5,942 bases of DNA from JBIOJB01 sp044450465 (GTDB taxonomy: Bacteria > Chloroflexota > Dormibacteria > Dormibacterales > Dormibacteraceae), in NCBI GenBank assembly GCA_044450465.1, contig JBIOJB010000137.1, positions 1 through 5,942 of the forward strand. Reading direction: 5' to 3'. The notes under the pieces are model-generated. The model had not been told where the DNA came from and did no database searches. It worked only from the letters and a program-made list of their open reading frames with translations. Positions 1 through 5,787 of the stretch are shown here, in pieces (within the stretch, counting starts at the first letter, position 1; each line of letters starts with the position of its first letter). Position numbers and translations under genes: made by a program.

Positions 1-888
1 CGCTCGGACCAGCTGGCGGCAGAGGTCGGCAATCGCAGCCAGCCGACTCTCGAAGGTGAGCGGCTCCGGCTCATTATTGGGTTCGCCGGCAAGGGCTCCA
101 TCGACGTCGAGTTCGCTGTCCGCCAGCAGGCGATCGACGGCCCGCCGGACCTCGCGGTGCGTTAGCTTGGCGGCGCGCTCGATCAGCGCGGTCCTCTGCT
201 CTTTGTCAGGCAGGCGAGAGATTTGGATCGCGTGCTCCTGTGGCAGTGGACGTACACGGTCCTGCTCCTCAGGATCCAGGCGTAGGAGGCCGACCTTCAC
301 CTTGCGCTGCGACTCGGAGATGCCCAGCGCCCGTTCGGTCTCCGACCACGGCGCCAGCGGCGCAACCTCGGGTCCGGACTCGGTCTTGATGACGTGGACC
401 TTGTGCTTGAGCAATAGGCGCTTCAGCCCATCCAGGTGCTGGACGAATTCCTCGCGGTGCTCGATGCGCTTGTCGTCGAGCGGCTGGAAGGGGACCAGCG
501 AATCGCGCAGCACCTGCTCAGCGCGAAAAGCAGAACGGACAAGATGGTCAAGCTGCAAGCAGTTCGCTTCCTCGACAGCGTCCAGCGGCGCGCGCAGGCG
601 GTTCTCCTCGTACTGCTTCTGAAGCCGGTCGAGATACCCCAGGCGAGAGTGGACGCGGACCAGCACCTCGGCGATCCCGGCCTCGCGGGCGGCACGCCAG
701 CGCTGCTCGCCGCACACGATGCGATAGCGGTCGGCGCTCCCGGGCACGGGTTCGACATCGAGGAGCGGCTCGTGACGACCCCCCTTCATCGAGTCAACGA
801 GCCTCGCCACCAGGTCCACCGGCACGTTGTTTGTTATCCGGCCCTCGTCCATCGGCGAGCGACCGATCACAGGCAGCACCGAATGCAT
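1..888 (-). CDS. ParB-family partition-like protein, second of a tandem pair (3' end outside window)
   Basis: The frame is open from ATG at 888 to the window edge: 296 codons, no stop. ParB proteins bind DNA at parS-like sites and act as CTP-dependent clamps. The ParB/Srx core is visible: GGRHEPLLDVEP (about 36-47), box II CGEQRWRAA (59-67) and an ENRLR motif (95-99). A long helical stretch follows, then the HTH-like segment LGISESQRKVKVGLLRLDPEE. It is collinear with the upstream gene and clearly a paralogue, so about 40 residues are probably missing. One difference stands out: the motif after ENRLR reads APLDAVEEA where the paralogue has ADLTPYEDA, so the usual Asp and Pro are lost. The start lies 3 bp after the upstream stop, suggesting coupled translation. 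No parA is visible, so a chromosome- or plasmid-segregation role is not shown; a regulatory or nuclease-like role of a ParB-fold protein remains possible. Confidence 0.85.
   Translation of the reverse strand, partial: MHSVLPVIGRSPMDEGRITNNVPVDLVARLVDSMKGGRHEPLLDVEPVPGSADRYRIVCGEQRWRAAREAGIAEVLVRVHSRLGYLDRLQKQYEENRLRAPLDAVEEANCLQLDHLVRSAFRAEQVLRDSLVPFQPLDDKRIEHREEFVQHLDGLKRLLLKHKVHVIKTESGPEVAPLAPWSETERALGISESQRKVKVGLLRLDPEEQDRVRPLPQEHAIQISRLPDKEQRTALIERAAKLTHREVRRAVDRLLADSELDVDGALAGEPNNEPEPLTFESRLAAIADLCRQLVRA
596..621. repeat. 26-bp perfect repeat, copy 1 (inside second parB)
   Basis: Identical base for base to 1595-1620, 999 bp away in the same orientation. It encodes the QKQYEENRLR part of the ParB nucleotide-binding box, the best conserved block shared by the two paralogues. 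Confidence 0.85.
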
Positions 889-891
889 CTG

Positions 892-1908
892 TTAGGAGGC
901 CTCCTGGAAGTCGTGCGCGACGCGCATCAGACCGGCGAGAAGGTCGACCACCTGCGACCGTTCGTCGTCGGTGGCCCGGGCCCGCAGGATGCCCAGCAGC
1001 CGGGCGATCTGTCGACACAGGTCGGCGAGCCGGACCAGCTGCGTGTCGAAAGCAAGCGGATCCTCCGGCGCGGACGCGGTGCCGCCGGCGACAGCCTCGG
1101 CGACGGACAGATCCGAGTCTCGTCGGAGGCGACTGACGGCGGCCTGGAGCTGACGGTGCGTGAGATGTGGGGCTCGCTGTGCAAGCTCCGCGCGGCGGTC
1201 GCGGCCCTCGACCCGGGCGATGAGCGGAGCGTGCTGTGCGGGAAGGGCGTTGACGTCGTTGAGGACTTCTGGTTCGAGACGCAGGATGGCGAGCTTGGCC
1301 TTGCGTGCCGCCTCACTGATGCCCAACGTGCGCTCGATCTCGTGCCATTTCGAGAGGGCGCCGACGGCCGGGCCGTTCGCACCCTTGACGACGTTGACGT
1401 GGTTTGCGATGAGAAGCGCCTTGAGGCCGTCAAGATGTTGGTGGATCTGGGCGAGCTCGGTGACGCGTGTGTCCTCGAGCCGGTTGAAGGGGACGCGCGC
1501 GTCATTCAATCTGCTCTCAGCGACCTCGATGTCGCGGAGGGTCTTGGCCAGCAGCACGAGCTGGGCGTCTTCGTAAGGTGTGAGGTCGGCACGAAGGCGG
1601 TTCTCCTCGTACTGCTTCTGCAACCGTTGGAGGGAGCCCAGTCGCTCGTGGATCCTGACCAGGACTCGGTCGAGTCCGGCCTCCTTGGCAGCGCGCCAAC
1701 GCTGCTCTCCGCAGACGATCTCGAAGTGACCCGGCTGAGTGGCCGACGGCTCGACCTCGAGTACGGGGTCGTGGCGGCCCGCGCGCATCGACTGGGCCAG
1801 CTTCGCCACAAGGTCCAGCGAGACCGTCCTGCGTGGTTGCAGAGACGACGCGTGGATGTTCTCGACCGGCACCATGGCGAGACCGGCAGGAAGGGTCTGG
1901 TCGCTCAT
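892..1908 (-). CDS. ParB-family partition-like protein, first of a tandem pair
   Basis: A complete 338-residue ParB/RepB/Spo0J-family protein. Visible in order: an N-terminal VPVENIHASSLQPR stretch (13-26, the family's I-x-P-x-QPR motif), GRHDPVLEVEP (44-54), box II CGEQRWRAA (66-74), box III ENRLRADLTPYEDA (102-115), an HTH-like segment LGISEAARKAKLAILRLEP (195-213) and a helical C-terminal part. Boxes II and III form the CTP pocket in characterised ParBs. Between box III and the HTH lie about 70 residues where typical ParBs have far fewer. I chose ATG 1908 over ATG 1914 because GGGAGG (1920-1915) is 6 nt from the former and touches the latter. The next parB starts 3 bp downstream. The first 26 codons probably belong to the inserted element rather than to the original gene (see the mobile element entry). 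The ParB fold is near certain; the biological role is open. Confidence 0.9.
   Translation of the reverse strand: MSDQTLPAGLAMVPVENIHASSLQPRRTVSLDLVAKLAQSMRAGRHDPVLEVEPSATQPGHFEIVCGEQRWRAAKEAGLDRVLVRIHERLGSLQRLQKQYEENRLRADLTPYEDAQLVLLAKTLRDIEVAESRLNDARVPFNRLEDTRVTELAQIHQHLDGLKALLIANHVNVVKGANGPAVGALSKWHEIERTLGISEAARKAKLAILRLEPEVLNDVNALPAQHAPLIARVEGRDRRAELAQRAPHLTHRQLQAAVSRLRRDSDLSVAEAVAGGTASAPEDPLAFDTQLVRLADLCRQIARLLGILRARATDDERSQVVDLLAGLMRVAHDFQEAS
900..905 (-). promoter_or_regulatory. Ribosome-binding site of the second parB, inside a 12-bp palindrome
   Basis: AGGAGG lies 11 nt before ATG 888, inside the last codons of the upstream parB. It forms half of the perfect palindrome AGGAGGCCTCCT (894-905), whose other half overlaps the stop codon region. 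Confidence 0.6.
1595..1620. repeat. 26-bp perfect repeat, copy 2 (inside first parB)
   Basis: Identical to 596-621. It lies in the codons for QKQYEENRLR of the first parB. The rest of the two genes is related mainly at protein level. Confidence 0.85.
1831..1833. other. Proposed left junction of the element (QPR Arg codon of parB)
   Basis: GCG on the plus strand is the CGC Arg26 codon of the complete parB. It is shared with 5144-5146. To its left lies the proposed host part of parB; to its right the proposed element-borne substitute start. Confidence 0.4.
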
Positions 1909-1985
1909 GCCCATCCTCCCGACGAGCGATGGATGTGCTCATACCCGGTTCGTGTAGGTTGTCGAGTCGCGATGGAGGCGATTGG
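1909..1985. promoter_or_regulatory. Divergent intergenic region between parB and the recombinase operon
   Basis: This is the only true intergenic gap between the two gene sets: 77 bp separate the start of parB (minus) from the start of tnpA (plus). It holds the ribosome-binding sites of both, GGGAGG (1920-1915, minus) and GGAGG (1974-1978, plus). TAGGTT at 1955-1960 fits the TANNNT pattern of a high-GC -10 box for the plus strand, but I see no convincing -35. Outward and inward promoters are expected here from the layout; none is proven. Confidence 0.4.
1915..1920 (-). promoter_or_regulatory. Ribosome-binding site of the first parB; decides its start
   Basis: GGGAGG on the minus strand ends 6 nt before ATG 1908, a normal spacing. 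The in-frame ATG at 1914 follows it with no spacer and is therefore unlikely to be used. Confidence 0.7.
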
Positions 1986-3065
1986 GTGAGTTCGGTAGCG
2001 ATACCGGCGGGCGTCCGAGTTGAGCGGGATGGGTCCGCGCATCGACTGATGGGTGAAGGTCCCATCACCGACCTCGCGAATCTCTACCTGGCACATCTGG
2101 ACTCCCGCGCGTTCTCGCCGGCGACGGTTCGGAGCTATGCCTTCGACCTCTTGTGCCTCAGCCGCTTCCTGGCCGAGCGCGGCATCCAGTTGACGGACGT
2201 GGTGCCGATGGACCTGTTCGACTGGCTGGATTGGCAGGCCAAGCGCCCGGGAAGGCGCTCGGGTGACAAGGTGGTCCAGCTCGACAACTGGCGCGGCGCG
2301 GCGCCCGCCTCCATGAACCGGCGCGTCGCTGCTGCTCGCGGCCTGTTCGAGTTCGCCGTCATCAGGGGCGTGCGCCCCGACAACCCGGTTCCCGCTGCGC
2401 GCCGCTCGACTGGTCTGCGAGCTCGCTCCGGCGGCATGCTTGGCCATCTCGGGCGGCCCAGCCGTGCACGACCGGGTGGTCGGTTGGTCCGCCAGGAGCG
2501 GCGGCTCCCCGAAAGCCTCGATGCGGAGGAGGTGGACGCCTTCCTCGCCGACCTCGGGACCCATCGGGACCGAGCCATCGTCCTGGCGATGCTGCTCGGC
2601 GGCCTGCGTGCGGCGGAAGTTCGAGGACTCCTGCTGGCCAACGTGGACATGGGAATGCGTCTGCTGCGAGTGCGCGGCAAGGGTGGTCGGGAACGCATCG
2701 TTCCGGTCGACCGTGCCTTCTTCGCCGAGTGTGCAGCCTACCTTCGCGCAGAGCGACCCGTTGGGTGCGCGACGCCCGAGTGCTTCGTGGTGCTGCGCGG
2801 CCCAACCCGAGATGGCCCGCTGACCGAAGCTGGGATGCGCAAGGTTTTTCGCGTCCATCGGGAACGCTCGGGGTCGCAACGCGTCCGGCCTCATCGCCTG
2901 CGCCATACCTACGGGACCACCCTGGCTACGGCTGGCATCGACCTGCTTGCACTCCGAGAGTTGATGGGGCACGCCAATCCCGAGACGACCGCGGCGTACG
3001 TGCATCTCTCGCCCGCTGCGCTGGCCGCTGAGTACCTCAGAGCAAGGGAGCGGGCGGCACAATGA
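1986..3065 (+). CDS. tnpA: Tyrosine recombinase, Tn554 TnpA-like
   Basis: A 359-residue site-specific recombinase that would cut and join DNA strands through a covalent 3'-phosphotyrosine. An N-terminal SAM-like core-binding domain (about 27-125, starting ITDLANLYLAHLDSR) precedes the catalytic domain (about 175-350). The full catalytic set is visible: Arg208 (GGLRAAEV), Lys232 (RGKGGRE), His303 and Arg306 (PHRLRHTYGTT), His329 (LMGHANPE) and nucleophile Tyr338 (AAYVHLS). GTG 1986 is chosen because GGAGG (1974-1978) lies 7 nt upstream; the frame stays open further upstream, antisense to parB, but no better start is seen. The length agrees with TnpA of Tn554 (about 360 aa). Its TGA overlaps the ATG of the larger recombinase (ATGA, 3062-3065), so both are probably made together. 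It could also be named XerC/D-like; the pairing favours TnpA. Confidence 0.9.
   Translation: MSSVAIPAGVRVERDGSAHRLMGEGPITDLANLYLAHLDSRAFSPATVRSYAFDLLCLSRFLAERGIQLTDVVPMDLFDWLDWQAKRPGRRSGDKVVQLDNWRGAAPASMNRRVAAARGLFEFAVIRGVRPDNPVPAARRSTGLRARSGGMLGHLGRPSRARPGGRLVRQERRLPESLDAEEVDAFLADLGTHRDRAIVLAMLLGGLRAAEVRGLLLANVDMGMRLLRVRGKGGRERIVPVDRAFFAECAAYLRAERPVGCATPECFVVLRGPTRDGPLTEAGMRKVFRVHRERSGSQRVRPHRLRHTYGTTLATAGIDLLALRELMGHANPETTAAYVHLSPAALAAEYLRARERAAQ
2047..2067. repeat. 7-bp inverted repeat with 7-nt loop early in tnpA
   Basis: TGATGGG (2047-2053) and CCCATCA (2061-2067) are perfect inverted arms around TGAAGGT. The stem includes an in-frame internal ATG (2049) and could fold in the mRNA or act as a protein-binding site. 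The arms are short, so chance is possible. Confidence 0.4.
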
Positions 3066-5044
3066 GGGCTGCCGTACGACCAGTTGTGGAAGGCCGGGAT
3101 GCCGACCGGTTCACCGCCTACGTGAAGCACGTCGCCGGCTTGAGCATCGGCGCGTCCAACAAGTCCGTCCGTCGCGTTCGGGCGGCGGCGCTGTTGAAGC
3201 AGCATCCCGACCTCGATGTCTGGATGGCTCGCCCCGCGCCGGCGCGAATCGCTGACCTCCAGCGGACGGGGGCTTGGCCGTTCGTCATCTGGTGCATGGT
3301 CGATGGCCATCTGCCCGGGGACCTGGATCTCCTGGTGGGGAAGCCGGAAGGCGTCCAGGTGTCGCCCATCTGGGACGCCGCTCACCCGGGCGAGCGTGTC
3401 CGCGCCGCTGAAACCGCAGGGGCGCTTGGCTGGAGCGAGAACTGGGTCGAGACGCTCACCCGTCACACCCTTCCGGTGGTCTGTGTCTGGGCTGCCAAGT
3501 CGCTTGACGAGCTCACCGTGGAGGACCTGACCGGGTGCGCTGATGCACTCACGGCCTCCGCGTACCTCAGCGCATACGTGCGCCGCAAAGTCCTTATGCG
3601 GCTGTACAGCATCTGGCAGATCTGCTACCAGCTGGGCACCATTTCCCAGCCCGCCCGGCAGCACAACACCAACGGTCGGACCGCGACGCAGTTGACCGCC
3701 GCGATGATCTCCCAGCCATACCTGCGGCGTGAGGTGGTCCGCTACGCCGAAGCGGTGAGCACGGTCCTCCGCCCGTCCAGCGTCAACAGCCGGATGAAGG
3801 CGATCTACGTGTTCTGCAATTGGCTGGCGGAGCAACACCCCGACGTGCAGCAGCTCGACCAGCTGGAGCGTACCGCCCACATCGAGCCGTATCTGAGCTG
3901 GGCTCGGACTCGCCCATGGCGAGGCAGCAATAGCGGCGGCCGCACCATCTCCCTGACACAGTTCCAGCACGACGTGATGGACCTGCGGGCGTTCTTCGAG
4001 GACATCGGTGTCTGGGGTTGGGCCAGTCAGCCGAAGCGTCGACTCGTATTCCTCAGCGACCTGCCACGGCTGCCCGAACCTATGCCGAGGGCTCTGCCGC
4101 CCGTGAAAGACCACGCTCTGATGGCCGAGGTCGCCAAGCTCGAGGACGCCTTCGCCAGAACCGGGCTGCTGATCCTGCGAGCCACGGGAATGCGGGTCGG
4201 CGAGTTGCTCGAGCTCGAGCTGGGCTGCGTGGCCAACTTCGGCAACAACGGGACCTGGCTGAAGGTGCCGCTGGGCAAGCTCGGCACTGAGCGCATGGTC
4301 CCGCTGGAGGCGACTGGCAAGGACGCCATCGACGCTTGGATAGCGGCGCGAGGCGCGCAACGGGCGCTGCCTCATCCGCGAACCGGCAGGCCCGCCGACT
4401 TCGTCTTCATGCAGAGAGGCCGTCGCATCTCCGCGTTTGGACTGACGAAGGGACTCAACGTGGCGGCGGCCGCGGCGGGTCTCACTCGGCCAGACGGGTC
4501 GCCCGTCCACCTGACGCCCCACATCCTCCGTCACACGTTCGGGACGAGCCTCATCAACGCGGGTATCTCCCTGCCCGCGCTGATGGCGCTCATGGGCCAC
4601 GTCAAGCCGGAGATGACGCTGCGCTACGCGCGTCTCGCGTCGCCGACGGTCCGCATGGCTTACGACGCTGCGATGGGCAAGGTGAAGGCCTTTGCCCCTC
4701 TCGCTGTCGTCGGAACTGGGCGTACCGCTGCTGTGCCCAGCCGCGTCGAGTGGCTGCGCTCGGAAATGCTCAAGACCAGGGTTGCCCATGGCTACTGCGC
4801 GCGCGAGTTGGTGGCCGAGGCCTGTCCCTACGCCAACATCTGCGAGCAGTGCGACAACTACGTGCCCGCCGCCGAGTTCGCTACTGTTCTCCAGGACCAG
4901 CTCGGCGACGTGCGCCTGCTGAAGGCGGACGCCGAGGCGCGAGGCTGGGACAGCGAGGCTGACCGCCACGGCCGCGTCATCACCGCGCTCAAGGAGCATC
5001 TCCGGCGTGTCGACGTCGCGCCCACCGAGGAGGCTTCCTCGTGA
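3062..5044 (+). CDS. tnpB: Large tyrosine recombinase, Tn554 TnpB-like, with C-terminal Cys cluster
   Basis: A 660-residue recombinase, close to TnpB of Tn554 (about 630 aa) and far longer than ordinary integrases because of a long N-terminal part (1 to about 340). The catalytic domain (about 345-535) has Arg378 (ATGMRVGELLEL), Lys406 (PLGKLGTER), His487 and Arg490 (TPHILRHTFGTS), His513 (LMGHVKPEM) and nucleophile Tyr522 (LRYARLA). After the tyrosine come about 130 more residues with Cys579, Cys588, Cys594 and Cys597 (GYCARE, ACPYANICEQCDNY), which look like a metal-binding cluster. The start overlaps the tnpA stop by 4 bp. All active-site residues are present and the frame is intact, so the protein is probably functional. 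In Tn554, TnpA and TnpB are both needed for transposition. A short frame overlaps its stop where tnpC would be expected. Confidence 0.92.
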   Translation: MRAAVRPVVEGRDADRFTAYVKHVAGLSIGASNKSVRRVRAAALLKQHPDLDVWMARPAPARIADLQRTGAWPFVIWCMVDGHLPGDLDLLVGKPEGVQVSPIWDAAHPGERVRAAETAGALGWSENWVETLTRHTLPVVCVWAAKSLDELTVEDLTGCADALTASAYLSAYVRRKVLMRLYSIWQICYQLGTISQPARQHNTNGRTATQLTAAMISQPYLRREVVRYAEAVSTVLRPSSVNSRMKAIYVFCNWLAEQHPDVQQLDQLERTAHIEPYLSWARTRPWRGSNSGGRTISLTQFQHDVMDLRAFFEDIGVWGWASQPKRRLVFLSDLPRLPEPMPRALPPVKDHALMAEVAKLEDAFARTGLLILRATGMRVGELLELELGCVANFGNNGTWLKVPLGKLGTERMVPLEATGKDAIDAWIAARGAQRALPHPRTGRPADFVFMQRGRRISAFGLTKGLNVAAAAAGLTRPDGSPVHLTPHILRHTFGTSLINAGISLPALMALMGHVKPEMTLRYARLASPTVRMAYDAAMGKVKAFAPLAVVGTGRTAAVPSRVEWLRSEMLKTRVAHGYCARELVAEACPYANICEQCDNYVPAAEFATVLQDQLGDVRLLKADAEARGWDSEADRHGRVITALKEHLRRVDVAPTEEASS

Positions 5045-5139
5045 CGCTCGCGTTGAAGGGGGAGAGGGGTCAAGCGTTGGACCCCCGTCCGGGTGTCCGG
5101 GAAGGCTCCCTATTGACAGCAGGGCCGAGGGCCGGTTAA
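5041..5139 (+). CDS. 32-codon frame in the tnpC position
   Basis: GTG 5041 overlaps the tnpB stop (GTGA, 5041-5044), and GAGGAGG (5027-5033) lies 7 nt upstream, as good a site as any in this window. The frame ends at TAA 5137-5139, a few bases before the proposed right end of the element. The product (MTLALKGERGQALDP..., assuming Met at the GTG) is rich in Gly, Arg and Pro and resembles nothing I know; I see no match to TnpC/DUF6262. It may be a decayed or truncated third gene, a real micropeptide, or a start signal left over after the third gene was lost and its place taken by end sequences. The initiation signals are visible; translation is inferred. Confidence 0.4.
   Translation: MTLALKGERGQALDPRPGVREGSLLTAGPRAG
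5066..5085. repeat. Short inverted repeat after tnpB
   Basis: GGGGTC (5066-5071) and GACCCC (5080-5085) are perfect 6-bp arms around an 8-nt loop, just after the recombinase genes and before the convergent parB remnant. There is no T-run on either strand, so a standard intrinsic terminator is not supported. A recombinase site or a weak terminator is possible. Confidence 0.35.
5087..5134. repeat. Two pairs of 7-bp direct repeats near the right end
   Basis: GTCCGGG occurs at 5087-5093 and 5095-5101 (8-bp period). AGGGCCG occurs at 5121-5127 and 5128-5134 (7-bp period, head to tail). The second pair ends 9 bp before the proposed junction. Repeats inside the ends are common recombinase or accessory binding sites, but this use is inferred and GC-rich DNA makes short repeats likelier by chance. 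Confidence 0.45.
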
Positions 5140-5143
5140 TGAC

Positions 5144-5146
5144 GCG
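5144..5146. other. Proposed right junction of the element (QPR Arg codon of the broken parB)
   Basis: GCG on the plus strand is the CGC codon for Arg27 of the interrupted parB. ParB similarity stops after it on the minus strand, where the sequence turns into the end of the recombinase element. Confidence 0.4.
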
Positions 5147-5224
5147 AGGCTGGATCGGGCAGGGCTGGATCAGGTCGACGGGAACGATCGCGAGCCCAGC
5201 CGGAAGGCGATCATGTTCAGTCAC
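5144..5224 (-). pseudogene. Interrupted ParB-family gene, 5' fragment of 27 codons
   Basis: GTG 5224 overlaps the stop of the upstream SLOG gene (GTGA, 5221-5224), with GGGAGG (5239-5234) 9 nt before it. The first 27 codons give LPAGLAIVPVDLIQP and PIQPR, matching the N-terminus of the complete ParB at 1908-892 (LPAGLAMVPVENIHA, SLQPR) and the family's I-x-P-x-QPR motif. After Arg27 the frame stays open a long way, but only antisense to the recombinase genes and with no ParB similarity: no DLV-x-L helix, no GEQRWRA box. I read it as the original start of the downstream parB, cut off by insertion. It still has working initiation signals, so it may produce a short ParB head fused to antisense-encoded residues. 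Confidence 0.75.
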
Positions 5225-5787
5225 GCGGCGTCGCCTCCCGGGTAGCGATCGGGCGACGGGCTTCGCTTTGCCAGAACCAAGTCGATCGGCTTTGAAAGCC
5301 TCCTTGCGTAAGTCAGCTCATGCGCCGTGCCGGCGCTCTCGCCGTCCCAGAAGGCGAGAACCCGGTCCGCGGAGCGAATCATCTCCTCGTCCCGCGCGAA
5401 GTACGCGTCCTCGGCTGTGGGGTAACGATCGCTCATTGCCGTCCACACCTCCAGGCGGAGGCCAAGACGCATGCTCGCGTCACGAACCGCAGCCGACGCG
5501 CCATGTGTTCGACTGGTCAGGATCACAGCGCAGCGCGGCAGAACCTTGAGCTTCGCGTCAATGAGCTCGCGATCATCGATGGTGCGGCTCCCTCCGGCGA
5601 AGACCCTCAGATGGCAAGTCGTTTCTGAATTGACGACATCGACACGAGCTGTCTCAGTCGTGAAGGCGAAGCCTCTGTGTTCGCCAGGCGTCCACTCTCT
5701 GTTCCAGATTGGTGTCGCCAACCGGGGGTCAGAGTTTGGCCCCCGCATTCCGTTGACCACCTGAAGGCGAGGTCGGCGGCCGATCAT
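5221..5787 (-). CDS. SLOG-superfamily (YspA/DUF2493-like) protein
   Basis: A 188-residue protein whose C-terminal half (about 60-175) reads like a DUF2493/YspA-type SLOG Rossmann domain: HLRVFAGGSRT (59-69), a central TSRTHGAS (91-98), RDEEMIRSADRVLAFWDG (132-149) and SAGTAHELTYARRLSKPI (151-168). SLOG domains are thought to bind or process nucleotide-derived ligands and recur in plasmid, phage and conflict loci. The usual Gly-rich GGARGAD-like turn is altered here, so ligand binding may differ. The N-terminal 58 residues are unrecognised. ATG 5787 is chosen because it overlaps the upstream TGA (ATGA) with GGAGG 9 nt before it; ATG 5748, preceded by AGGTGG, is a possible shorter start. Its stop overlaps the interrupted parB start, placing it in one operon with the ParB pair. 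A nucleoside deoxyribosyltransferase-like fold is the nearest alternative. Confidence 0.72.
   Translation of the reverse strand: MIGRRPRLQVVNGMRGPNSDPRLATPIWNREWTPGEHRGFAFTTETARVDVVNSETTCHLRVFAGGSRTIDDRELIDAKLKVLPRCAVILTSRTHGASAAVRDASMRLGLRLEVWTAMSDRYPTAEDAYFARDEEMIRSADRVLAFWDGESAGTAHELTYARRLSKPIDLVLAKRSPSPDRYPGGDAA

Larger units (their letters stand above)
1831..5146 (+). mobile_element. Candidate Tn554-like tyrosine-recombinase element inserted in parB
   Basis: About 3.3 kb holding only tnpA, tnpB, a tiny third frame and a divergent parB start. The borders rest on parB homology. The right flank (minus strand from 5224) encodes LPAGLAIVPVDLIQP then PIQPR, and becomes unrelated straight after the QPR Arg codon (5146-5144). 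The complete parB encodes LPAGLAMVPVENIHA then SLQPR up to its own QPR Arg codon (1833-1831), then continues as ParB. Joining the outer flanks at this CGC codon gives an in-frame QPR-RTVSLDLVAKL and a continuous operon. The two 5' ends share 13 of 21 residues but only 41 of 63 bases, so this is not a recent duplication. Exact ends are inferred; the shared core is only 3 bp (GCG on the plus strand). An alternative is that a third tandem parB was mostly deleted. Confidence 0.6.

Noticed and set aside
1815..1833. XerC/D-like inverted arms (CCAGC at 1815-1819 and GCTGG at 5149-5153) around the restored insertion site
   Set aside because: The arms match over only 5 bp and fall apart beyond that, so this is near chance level.
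1833..1985. An extra 51 N-terminal residues for the TnpA-like recombinase (ATG 1833)
   Set aside because: This part is antisense to parB, resembles no recombinase, and GTG 1986 has an ideal ribosome-binding site and gives the family's usual length.
436..1989. A 517-codon plus-strand frame across both parB genes
   Set aside because: It is antisense to two clear ParB proteins and has no family motif of its own.
1986..5044. RIT element (three recombinases in trio)
   Set aside because: Only two tyrosine recombinases are present, and the larger one has the length and Cys-rich tail of Tn554 TnpB.
5066..5085. Intrinsic terminator for the recombinase operon
   Set aside because: The stem is only 6 bp and no T-run follows on either strand.
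2909..5224. A 771-codon minus-strand frame starting with a ParB-like N-terminus
   Set aside because: Only the first 27 residues resemble ParB. The rest lies antisense to two recombinases with complete active sites and has no recognisable domain; long antisense frames are common in GC-rich genes.
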